Shown: positions 6,871-12,995 of the stretch, one piece after another
Layout: each line of letters begins with the position of its first letter
Position numbering within the stretch: the first letter of the stretch is position 1
NCBI GenBank assembly: GCA_036393335.1
Contig: DASWHD010000236.1
Coordinates: 1 to 17,467, forward strand
Source of the DNA: DASWHD01 sp036393335
GTDB taxonomy: Bacteria > CG2-30-53-67 > CG2-30-70-394
DNA length: 17,467 nt
Direction: 5' to 3'
Translations under genes and position numbers: made by a program
Notes under the pieces: model-generated
What the model was told of the DNA's origin: nothing
Database searches by the model: none
The model's input: only the letters and a program-made list of their open reading frames with translations

Positions 6871-7851
6871 TTAACCCGCTCCGTCTCCCTCGCGCGGCGA
6901 TGGCGCGGCGCGACGCGCGCTCGCCTTTGCCGCGGGCGGCGCCGTGGCACGATCGAGCCCCACATCGTGCCAGGAGGCCGGATCCTCGCGGGGCTCCAAG
7001 TGGGTGGATATGGTGGTGTGGGGCAGACGCGCACAGACCTCCGCCTCGATGCGCTCCAGCAGATCGTGCCCTTGCTGCACGGTCCAGGCACCCGGGACCA
7101 GGACGTGCACCGAGACGAAGCGGCGTGCCGCCGCACGCCGGGTCCGGAAGGCGTGGTACTCGACACCCTCACGGCGGTAGCGATCGAGCACCTCCAGGAC
7201 GAGCGCCTGCTCCGCCGCCGGCAAGGCGACGTCCATCAGGCCACGAAACGAGCGGCGCACCAGGTTCATGCCCATGCGCACGATGTTCGCCGCCACCGCC
7301 AGGGCGACGGCGGGGTCCAGCCATCCCCACCCGGTGAGCCGGACGGCGCCCACCCCGAGGAGCACCCCGGCGGAGGTCCAGACATCGGTCATCAGGTGGT
7401 GGGCGTCGGCCTCCAGGGTGATGGAGTGGTAGCGGCGGCCGGCGGTAAACAGCACCGCCGCCGTGCCCAGGTTGACCAGCGACGCGACCAGCGAAACACC
7501 GAGCCCGAGGCCGATGTGCACCAGCGGTCGCGGGTGGAGCAACCGCTCCAAGGCGGTGACCGCGATGGCGAAGGCGGCCAGGAGGATCAGACCGCCTTCC
7601 AGGCCACTGGAGAAGTACTCCGCCTTGTCGTGGCCAAAGGCGTGGTCCTCGTCCGCCGGCCGTATCGCCACCGTGAGCGCCACGAGGACAACCACTGCAG
7701 CCACCAGGTTGACCAGGGACTCCAGGGCATCCGACAGCAGGCCCACCGAGTCGGTAAGCCAATAGGCGCCGGTCTTCAACCCGATGGTGAGGAGCGCCGC
7801 CGCGATGGACAGCCATGCATAGCGCACCAGTGATGGTCGAGCCTCCGACAT
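6871..7851 (-). CDS. Cation diffusion facilitator (CDF) family metal exporter
   Basis: This 326-aa inner-membrane protein is predicted to export divalent metal ions by proton antiport. About six helices fall between residues 12 and 195, followed by a cytoplasmic C-terminal domain (about 205-300) of the CDF type. Family motifs include GLLSDALESLVNLVAA in helix 2, HAFGHDKAEYFSS at 70-82 and EADAHHLMTDVWTS in helix 5. Helix 5 supplies H152 and D156 in the expected HxxxD arrangement. In helix 2, alignment by eye to E. coli YiiP (D45, D49) puts E44 and N48 at the metal positions, so the metal may differ from zinc or iron. The last 25 or so residues are Ala/Arg-rich and probably disordered. No strong Shine-Dalgarno is seen before ATG 7851. 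The gene is divergent from phoB across a 286-bp region. Confidence 0.92.
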   Translation of the reverse strand: MSEARPSLVRYAWLSIAAALLTIGLKTGAYWLTDSVGLLSDALESLVNLVAAVVVLVALTVAIRPADEDHAFGHDKAEYFSSGLEGGLILLAAFAIAVTALERLLHPRPLVHIGLGLGVSLVASLVNLGTAAVLFTAGRRYHSITLEADAHHLMTDVWTSAGVLLGVGAVRLTGWGWLDPAVALAVAANIVRMGMNLVRRSFRGLMDVALPAAEQALVLEVLDRYRREGVEYHAFRTRRAAARRFVSVHVLVPGAWTVQQGHDLLERIEAEVCARLPHTTISTHLEPREDPASWHDVGLDRATAPPAAKASARRAAPSPREGDGAG

Positions 7852-7975
7852 TACGGCACCGACTTTGCGCGGTTTTCCTGAGTGGCAGGGGGAGGCAGAT
7901 ATGCGAATCTGGCACTCGTCGTGAGAAGGTAACGAAGTGCGAGGATCTCGCCCCCAAAGAGCATTCCGGCGCGTC

Positions 7976-7993
7976 TCGTCACCGTACCGTGAC
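7976..7993 (+). promoter_or_regulatory. Candidate upstream Pho box (two half-sites)
   Basis: TCGTCAC-CGTA-CCGTGAC has two 7-bp half-sites exactly 11 bp apart, the spacing of PhoB sites (consensus CTGTCAT plus 4 bp). The sequence is also part of a dyad, TCGTCAC at 7976-7982 against GTGACGA at 7989-7995, so another dimeric regulator is possible. It lies between the CDF gene and phoB. Confidence 0.4.
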
Positions 7994-8012
7994 GATGTCC
8001 CTCGCAGCGGCT

Positions 8013-8026
8013 GATACTAGGGTATC
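8013..8026. promoter_or_regulatory. Dyad GATAC-TAGG-GTATC and possible -10 element
   Basis: A perfect 5-bp inverted repeat with a 4-bp centre sits between two Pho-box-like runs upstream of phoB. Its left part, GATACT (8013-8018), is 18 bp downstream of GTGACG (7989-7994), a weak sigma-70-like pair for basal phoB transcription. The role is inferred from position only. Confidence 0.3.
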
Positions 8027-8036
8027 GCTGACCGCC

Positions 8037-8081
8037 TTGTAACACCGCCGTGTCGCTCCCGTGACATGGATGGGTTAGTCT
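8037..8081 (+). promoter_or_regulatory. Candidate Pho box and -10 element of phoB
   Basis: Three half-sites follow one another at exact 11-bp intervals: TTGTAAC (8037-8043), CCGTGTC (8048-8054) and CCGTGAC (8059-8065); a poorer one, CGCTGAC, occurs 11 bp upstream (8026-8032). TAGTCT (8076-8081) lies 10 bp after the last half-site, where PhoB-dependent promoters carry their -10. This arrangement suggests autoregulation of phoB and places transcription start after 8081, which argues against translation beginning at ATG 8066. Confidence 0.5.
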
Positions 8082-8137
8082 GCGGCCGCCCTTACGAAGG
8101 GGAACGCTTCGTTCTTCCGCCCAATCCTGCCACCGGC

Positions 8138-8839
8138 ATGTCCCGCGCGCGCGAGCAGCACACCATCCTCGTCGTCGACGATGAGCCGGACCTCGTGGAC
8201 GTGGTGCGCTACAACTTGGAACAGCACCACTTCCGGGTGGTGACCGCGGGCAACGGCAAGGCCGGTCTGGACCTCGCGCGCCGCGAGCATCCCGACCTGA
8301 TCATCCTCGACGTCATGCTCCCGGACGCCTTCGGCACCGATGTGTGCCGCACCCTGCGGGCGGAGCACGGTACCCGCGACATCCCGATCCTCATGCTCTC
8401 CGCCCGCGGCGAGGAGGTCGACCGGGTGGTCGGGCTGGAGCTGGGCGCCGACGACTACGTCACCAAGCCGTTCAGCCCCCGGGAGCTGGTCCTGCGGGTG
8501 AATGCGATCTTGCGCCGGGCGGACGTGCCCGAAGGTCAAACCAGTCAACCCCTGCGCACCGGAGCCATCTTCCTCGATGCCGAGACTCACGAGGTGCGGA
8601 TCCAGGGCGTGCCGGTGGATCTGACCGCCACCGAGTTTCGTCTGTTGGAGACCTTCCTGCGCCAGCCCGGGCGGGTCTTCTCTCGCGACCTCCTCCTCGA
8701 CCGCGTATGGGGGATCACCGCCGACGTCTACACGCGCACGGTGGACACCCACATCAACCGCCTGCGGGATCGCCTCGGCGACGAGGCGGGGCGCATCGAG
8801 ACGGTACGCGGGGTCGGTTACCGGTTGCGTGGAGACTGA
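8138..8839 (+). CDS. phoB: Phosphate regulon response regulator PhoB
   Basis: This 233-aa OmpR/PhoB-class DNA-binding regulator activates phosphate-starvation genes after phosphorylation by PhoR. The receiver domain (about 8-125) has the acidic pocket D14-D15-E16, phospho-acceptor D58 in LIILDVMLPD, switch residue S88 in MLSAR and K110 in YVTKPFSPREL. The winged-helix domain (about 140-233) shows DLTATEFRLLETFL, RTVDTHINRLRDRLG and the closing ETVRGVGYRL. The chosen start ATG 8138 gives MSRAREQHTILVVDDEPDL and a length close to E. coli PhoB (229 aa). The frame also contains ATG 8066, but that would add 24 atypical residues and begin next to the candidate Pho box. No clear Shine-Dalgarno precedes either. 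phoR follows after 189 bp. Identity as PhoB rests on sequence plus the phoR-phoU-pst context. Confidence 0.95.
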   Translation: MSRAREQHTILVVDDEPDLVDVVRYNLEQHHFRVVTAGNGKAGLDLARREHPDLIILDVMLPDAFGTDVCRTLRAEHGTRDIPILMLSARGEEVDRVVGLELGADDYVTKPFSPRELVLRVNAILRRADVPEGQTSQPLRTGAIFLDAETHEVRIQGVPVDLTATEFRLLETFLRQPGRVFSRDLLLDRVWGITADVYTRTVDTHINRLRDRLGDEAGRIETVRGVGYRLRGD

Positions 8840-9028
8840 TCCAGATTGCGCGCGGTGCATCGGCCACGCGGGCGTCCCCACCCGATCCGATCGGCCAAGT
8901 CCGCGTGGGCGTTCGCGACTCGTCGGCGGTCTGCCCGGCGACCCCGGCCGACCGGCAGGCCGGCGTGTGCCGCGGGTGACACCCGCTCATCCCTACCCCT
9001 GGCCGGGGATTTGCGCTAGGAAGGGGAG

Positions 9029-10408
9029 GTGGAGCTGTACTCCCGCCTGGTCGTCGCCACTCTGCTCCCCGTCGCCGCCGTGGCCGTGGTCTTCGCCCTG
9101 TACGTGGGCACCCTCTCGGCCGACGCCACCGCGCGGCAGGCGGTGGGCCCGGCGATCGCATGGGCCGTGACCTGCGGCGGCCTCCTGGCCATGGTGGTTG
9201 CGGGCGCCGTCCAGCGGCGCCAGCGGCGCCGGATCGAAGACCTCACCCGGCGCGTCGAGGCCCTGCGTCACGGCAATCCCGAGATGGAAGGCGAGCTGCG
9301 CGGCACCCTTGGCTCGTTGTACGTGGCCATTCACCACCTCCACGACGAGGCGGTGGCGCGGCGCGGCGCCCTGGAGATGGAGCGGGAGCGCATGGCGCGG
9401 ATCCTCGATCGCATGGCCGAAGGCGTGCTGCTCGTGGACGACCTGGGCCGGGTGGCATTCGCCAACCCCGCCTGCCGCCAGCTCTTCGGACGATCTGCCC
9501 AGACCGCTGGCCGTTCGGTCGGCGAGGTGACCGGCAGCCACCGCACCCAGGTCGCGGTGTCGCGCGCGGCGACCACCGGGGAGGTCCAGCACGATCAGCT
9601 CACCCTCCCGGGACCACCGCGTCGTGCCCTGCAGCTCACCGCCGTACCCATTCCCAGCGACGCCGGCACCGGGGTCGTGATGGTGTTCAACGACGTGACG
9701 GAGCTACAACGGGCCATCGAGGTGCGACGCGACTTCGTCGCCAATGCCTCCCATGAGCTGAAGACCCCGGTGAGCGCCATCAAGGGTGCGGCGGAGACCC
9801 TGCAAAACGGCGCCCTCACCGACCCGGAGGCGGCACGTCGCTTCGTGGACAACATCCGGCGCAATGCGGAACGTCTGGCGCACCTCACCGAGGACCTCCT
9901 TTCCTTGTCACGCCTCGAGGCCCACGCCCTGCCGTTGCAGCGCGAGCCGGTGGACCTGGCCGCCGTGATCCACGAGCTGTGCATGACCCTGCGGCACGCA
10001 TTCCTCGCGGCCCACCTCGAGCTGCGCTGCCACGCCGCGGAAGGGCTGCCGGCCTGGCATGGCAACCGCCGCGCACTGGAGCAGGTGTTAACCAACCTGA
10101 TGGACAACGCTCGCGCCTACACCCCCGCGGGCGGTGAGGTCGACGTGGATGCGACCTTCACCCCTAACGGTTTCGCGATCCGCGTCCGAGATACGGGGAT
10201 CGGTATCGAGGCCCGCCACCTGCCGCGTCTGTTCGAGCGGTTCTACCGCGTCGACCCGGCTAGATCCCGGGCGGCCGGCGGCACGGGGCTCGGCCTCTCC
10301 CTGGTAAAACATCTCACCGAGGCCCTTGGGGGTAAGATTCAGGTGGACAGCACCCCTGGCAAAGGTTCTACCTTCACCGTTCAGCTACCCGGAGCATTCG
10401 ATGAGTGA
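9029..10408 (+). CDS. phoR: Phosphate regulon sensor histidine kinase PhoR
   Basis: This 459-aa inner-membrane kinase phosphorylates PhoB when phosphate is scarce. Two membrane helices lie at about 6-28 and 42-62 with only a short loop between them, as expected for PhoR, which senses through PstSCAB/PhoU rather than with a periplasmic domain. A HAMP-like linker (about 63-115) leads to a PAS domain (about 120-228, RMAEGVLLVDDLGRVAFANP). The HisKA motif is FVANASHELKTPVSAIKG with phospho-accepting H242. The ATPase domain has the N box (N356, N360), DTGIGI (388-393) and GGTGLGLSLVK (417-427). GTG 9029 is the first usable start, because an in-frame TAG lies at 9017-9019; the purine-rich AAGGGGAG abuts it, so spacing is tight. 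The 3' end overlaps phoU by 8 bp (ATGAGTGA), implying translational coupling. Confidence 0.95.
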   Translation: MELYSRLVVATLLPVAAVAVVFALYVGTLSADATARQAVGPAIAWAVTCGGLLAMVVAGAVQRRQRRRIEDLTRRVEALRHGNPEMEGELRGTLGSLYVAIHHLHDEAVARRGALEMERERMARILDRMAEGVLLVDDLGRVAFANPACRQLFGRSAQTAGRSVGEVTGSHRTQVAVSRAATTGEVQHDQLTLPGPPRRALQLTAVPIPSDAGTGVVMVFNDVTELQRAIEVRRDFVANASHELKTPVSAIKGAAETLQNGALTDPEAARRFVDNIRRNAERLAHLTEDLLSLSRLEAHALPLQREPVDLAAVIHELCMTLRHAFLAAHLELRCHAAEGLPAWHGNRRALEQVLTNLMDNARAYTPAGGEVDVDATFTPNGFAIRVRDTGIGIEARHLPRLFERFYRVDPARSRAAGGTGLGLSLVKHLTEALGGKIQVDSTPGKGSTFTVQLPGAFDE

Positions 10409-11096
10409 GCACATCCACCACCGCTACGACGCGGAGCTACGGCAGCTTACGGATCAGGTGCTCGCCATGGGTGACACCACCCGGACGATGATCCACGACG
10501 CGGTCGAGGCCCTGCGCAATGCCGACTCGACTGCCGCGCAAGCGGTGGTCGCCCGTGACCACGAGGTCGATGCCCTCGACACGGCGATCGACCAGCAATG
10601 CGTCGACCTGATCGCGCGCCGCCAACCCATGGGCAGCGACTTGCGCTATCTCATCGGGGTGATCGAGATGGTCACCGATCTGGAGCGGATCGGTGACGAG
10701 GCGAAGAACATCGCGCAGCGGGTGCTGATCCTCAACGAGCTGCCGCGACTCAAGCCCTACATCGATCTGCCGTCGATGGCTGCCACCGTCGAGACGATGC
10801 TGCACGATGCCCTCGACTGCCTGGTGCGCCGCGACAGTCAGGGCGCCCTAGCGGTGATCCGCGCCGACGACGTGATCGACGACCTCCACGATCAGGTGCA
10901 ACGGGAACTCCTCACCTACATGATGGAAGACCCGCATACCATCTCCCGGGCCCTACACCTCGTCTTCATTTCCACACATCTGGAGCGGATCGCCGACCAC
11001 GCCACCAACATCGCCGAGATCACCTACTTCCTCGTGGAAGGGAAGAACATCCGCCACACGGGTGGCCTGCGCACCGGCGCGCCGGCCGAGACGTAA
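10401..11096 (+). CDS. phoU: Phosphate signalling protein PhoU
   Basis: This 231-aa all-helical cytoplasmic protein links the Pst transporter to PhoR and represses the regulon when phosphate is plentiful. It consists of two homologous three-helix bundles. Each carries the PhoU metal-binding signature: DLERIGDEAKNIAQR (about 93-107, with E95 and D99) and HLERIADHATNIAE (about 193-206, with E195 and D199). Length and motifs match family norms. ATG 10401 overlaps the phoR stop by 8 bp. Here phoU is grouped with phoBR, separate from pstSCA, which begins 747 bp downstream beyond a convergent gene; in E. coli phoU instead ends the pst operon. The tail (about 213-231) is polar and probably disordered. 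Confidence 0.96.
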   Translation: MSEHIHHRYDAELRQLTDQVLAMGDTTRTMIHDAVEALRNADSTAAQAVVARDHEVDALDTAIDQQCVDLIARRQPMGSDLRYLIGVIEMVTDLERIGDEAKNIAQRVLILNELPRLKPYIDLPSMAATVETMLHDALDCLVRRDSQGALAVIRADDVIDDLHDQVQRELLTYMMEDPHTISRALHLVFISTHLERIADHATNIAEITYFLVEGKNIRHTGGLRTGAPAET

Positions 11097-11117
11097 CCGA
11101 CGGCCACCGGGGAGATA

Positions 11118-11141
11118 GCGCCGGGGTGGGCCCGCCGGCGC
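11118..11141 (+). other. GC-rich hairpin downstream of phoU
   Basis: GCGCCGG (11118-11124) and CCGGCGC (11135-11141) form a perfect 7-bp stem 21 bp after the phoU stop. No T-tract follows, so it is at most a weak or Rho-assisted transcript end. The bidirectional-looking terminator at 11218-11252 could finish phoU transcription instead. Confidence 0.35.
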
Positions 11142-11217
11142 CAGGAGGTCGGCACCGGCGCGAGGGGTTGGCGCGCAAACTGGGTGCTTCGGTGCCATCA
11201 CGCCACCTGCTGCCGCC

Positions 11218-11252
11218 AAACAAAAGGGCCACCCCGTTTCCGGGATGGCCCT
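11218..11252 (-). terminator. Rho-independent terminator of the cold-shock gene
   Basis: On the minus strand the RNA reads AGGGCCAUCCCG-GAAA-CGGGGUGGCCCU followed by UUUUGUUU: a 12-bp stem with one G-U pair, a stable GAAA tetraloop and a U-rich tail. It begins about 28 bases after the cold-shock stop codon. On the plus strand the same stem lacks a good T-tract but may still slow readthrough from phoU. Confidence 0.9.
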
Positions 11253-11279
11253 CGTTGCGGTCGCGGTCGGACGTGCGAT

Positions 11280-11492
11280 TCAGGCGCCGAGCTTGACGAC
11301 ATTCTCCGCGGCCGGCCCCTTCTGGCCCTGGACCATGTCGAACTCCACGGCCTCCCCCTCCGTCAAGGACCGGAAGCCGGTCCCCTGGATGGCGGAGTGA
11401 TGGACGAAGCAGTCCTTTTCCCCGCCGTCCGGCGTGATGAAGCCGAACCCTTTAGCATCGTTGAACCACTTCACCTTCCCTGTAATACGCAT
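11280..11492 (-). CDS. Cold-shock domain protein (CspA family)
   Basis: This 70-aa single-domain OB-fold protein binds single-stranded RNA/DNA and acts as an RNA chaperone. The nucleic-acid motifs are RNP1, KGFGFI (residues 14-19), and RNP2, FVHHSAI (29-35), with W9 and F10 in the opening KVKWFNDAKG. The Q-rich loop before the last strand (MVQGQKGPAAENV) is standard. The start ATG 11492 has a strong ribosome site, AAGGAG (11498-11503), 5 bases away; the stop is TGA 11280-11282. A strong terminator follows. It sits convergently between phoU and the pst genes. Whether it is cold-induced or constitutive cannot be told from the sequence; the 5' leader may be long, but I find no promoter I trust. 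Confidence 0.96.
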   Translation of the reverse strand: MRITGKVKWFNDAKGFGFITPDGGEKDCFVHHSAIQGTGFRSLTEGEAVEFDMVQGQKGPAAENVVKLGA

Positions 11493-11756
11493 GGGTACTC
11501 CTTCTCTGATGGTGTGGGAAACCGAGCTCTTCGGCCCCCACCGACCACCGTGTTGCTGCGCGGCACCGTCACCCCCGCGCGGGGCACCCGCACCGACCGC
11601 CGGCTCACCATGGCCCGCGCCTCCGTTTGGGTTACTGTCTCCCTACTCGCCGCACGACCCAAACTGGCCGCCGCCCGTCAAGTATCGCGGGAACGTTAGG
11701 GGGGGTCGATTACCCCTGTCAACGACGATCCACTCGCACCGACCGTCACGGCGTCC

Positions 11757-11812
11757 GCGTAACGCGATTGTGACAAAGACGCGACAGTCGCGACACGACC
11801 CGCGGCCATTCT
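11757..11812 (+). promoter_or_regulatory. Candidate Pho box array and -10 element of pstS
   Basis: Four units recur at exact 11-bp steps: GCGTAAC (11757-11763), TTGTGAC (11768-11774), ACGCGAC (11779-11785) and GCGACAC (11790-11796). The first two match the PhoB half-site best and resemble TTGTAAC and CCGTGAC before phoB. CATTCT (11807-11812), a weak -10, lies 10 bp after the last unit, the same distance as before phoB. No good -35 is present, as expected for activator-dependent promoters. PhoB control of pst is established biology; the site call is by eye. Confidence 0.55.
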
Positions 11813-11832
11813 CCGCCCACTGCAACCCCTCT

Positions 11833-11837
11833 GGAGG
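11833..11837 (+). promoter_or_regulatory. pstS ribosome binding site GGAGG
   Basis: GGAGG directly abuts ATG 11838 but is 6 bases from ATG 11844. Normal spacing therefore favours 11844 as the true start, giving a signal peptide beginning MNLLKTIAVA. Confidence 0.75.
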
Positions 11838-11843
11838 ATGAAG

Positions 11844-12818
11844 ATGAACCTGCTCAAGACCATCGCCGTGGCGACCCTCACGGTCGCATTATCGATCCCC
11901 GCCATCGCGGCCGGCGGGCTCGATCCGAGTCTCCCCGAGTACCGCCCCGTGCAGGGCGTCTCCGGGAATCTCAAGAGCATCGGCTCCGACACCATGAACA
12001 ACCTCATGGCGCTGTGGGGAGAAGACTTCACCCGCCACTACCCGAACGTGAAGCTGGAGGTGGAGGGCAAGGGCTCGTCCACGGCGCCGCCGGCGCTCAC
12101 CGCCGCGACCGCCGCCTTTGGCCCCATGTCGCGCCCGATGAAGGCCGAGGAGATCGACGCCTTCGAGGCGCGCTTCGGCTACCCGCCGACCCCCATGCGC
12201 ACCGCCATGGACGCCCTGGCGGTCTTCGTCCACAAGGACAACCCGATCCAGGGGCTAGCCATGCAACAGGTCGACGCCATCTTCTCCAAGACCCGGCGTG
12301 GCGGCCGGGCCGCGGAGATCCGTACCTGGGGTGATCTGGGGCTCACCGGCGAGTGGGCGGACCGGCCGATCTCGCTCTACGGCCGTAACTCGGCGTCCGG
12401 GACCTATGGCTACTTCAAGGAGCACGCCCTGTTCAAGGGGGACTACAAGGACTCGGTGAAGGAGCAGCCCGGCTCCTCCTCGGTCGTCCAGGGGGTCGCT
12501 TCGGACCGCTACGGCATCGGCTATTCGGGGATCGGCTACAAGACCGCCGACGTCCGCGCCGTGCCGCTGGCCGCCAAGGACGGTGCGCCGTTCATCACGG
12601 CCACCATGGACAACGCGTACAGTGGCGAGTATCCCCTGGCGCGGTTCCTCTACCTCTATGTGAACCACGCCCCGGGGAGCCGGCTCGATCCCCTGCGCGC
12701 CGAGTTCCTGCGCTTCGTCCTCTCTCGTCCCGGTCAAGAGAGCGTGGTCAAGGACGGCTACATCCCGTTGCCCGCGGCGATGGTGACACACGAGCGAACG
12801 GTCGTCGGTCTTCAGTAG
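11844..12818 (+). CDS. pstS: Periplasmic phosphate-binding protein PstS
   Basis: This 324-aa protein captures inorganic phosphate in the periplasm and delivers it to PstCA. A Sec signal peptide covers about residues 1-23 (MNLLKTIAVA..., cleavage after AIAA likely). Phosphate-site loops are visible: GSDTMNNL (47-54), GKGSSTAPPAL (75-85), D123 in AMDALAVFV, and YGRNSASGTYGYF (179-191). Length is near that of E. coli PstS (346 aa precursor), but the sequence is of the divergent type (GPMSRPMKAEEIDAF) found with long PstC/PstA permeases. The start is set by ribosome-site spacing; ATG 11838 would add MK only. It is first in pstS-pstC-pstA, with pstC 177 bp downstream. The gap holds a C/G-rich hairpin that may let pstS exceed the permease in expression. 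Confidence 0.95.
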   Translation: MNLLKTIAVATLTVALSIPAIAAGGLDPSLPEYRPVQGVSGNLKSIGSDTMNNLMALWGEDFTRHYPNVKLEVEGKGSSTAPPALTAATAAFGPMSRPMKAEEIDAFEARFGYPPTPMRTAMDALAVFVHKDNPIQGLAMQQVDAIFSKTRRGGRAAEIRTWGDLGLTGEWADRPISLYGRNSASGTYGYFKEHALFKGDYKDSVKEQPGSSSVVQGVASDRYGIGYSGIGYKTADVRAVPLAAKDGAPFITATMDNAYSGEYPLARFLYLYVNHAPGSRLDPLRAEFLRFVLSRPGQESVVKDGYIPLPAAMVTHERTVVGLQ

Positions 12819-12845
12819 AGTCGGCCAGCAGGACGCCACCCCGAG

Positions 12846-12880
12846 TCCTCCTTTCCCCCAGGGGCCCGGGGAGAGGGGGA
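12846..12880. repeat. C/G-rich imperfect hairpin between pstS and pstC
   Basis: CCTCCTTTCCCCC (about 12847-12859) faces GGGGAGAGGGGG (about 12868-12879) around a CAGGGGCC centre; pairing is imperfect. It belongs to the CCCTCTCCC/GGGAGAGGG class of dispersed hairpins. Placed 28 bp after the pstS stop, it could stabilise the pstS mRNA or reduce readthrough into pstC. Confidence 0.5.
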
Positions 12881-12995
12881 ATCGCCGTCTCTGGCCCAGT
12901 TTGAACGGGCGTCCTCTGCCCACCCGCCAGCACAACTCCCGGAGAGGCGGGCAGCCAGTGATGATCCGGCGTAGTAGGATGCCCGCGGCCCCGAC

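Larger units (their letters stand above)
11493..11837. other. Divergent csp/pstS intergenic region
   Basis: This 345-bp region separates two divergent genes. The left part (to about 11640) is the 5' leader of the cold-shock gene, with its ribosome site at 11498-11503. The right part holds the Pho-box-like array before pstS. TTGACG on the minus strand (11681-11676) is a possible csp -35, but no acceptable -10 stands 16-18 bp from it. No open frame with credible coding character is present. Confidence 0.5.

Noticed and set aside
7852..8065. Small open frames in the CDF-phoB intergenic region
   Set aside because: Codon use lacks the strong GC3 bias, there are no ribosome sites, and the region holds regulatory-type dyads and half-sites.
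8066..8137. Upstream ATG 8066 as the phoB start
   Set aside because: It would begin directly after a candidate Pho box and upstream of its -10, add 24 residues not found in PhoB proteins, and has no ribosome site.
11697..11722. CTGTCAA at 11716 as a further Pho half-site
   Set aside because: It matches the half-site well but has no partner at 11 or 22 bp and is out of phase with the array at 11757-11796.
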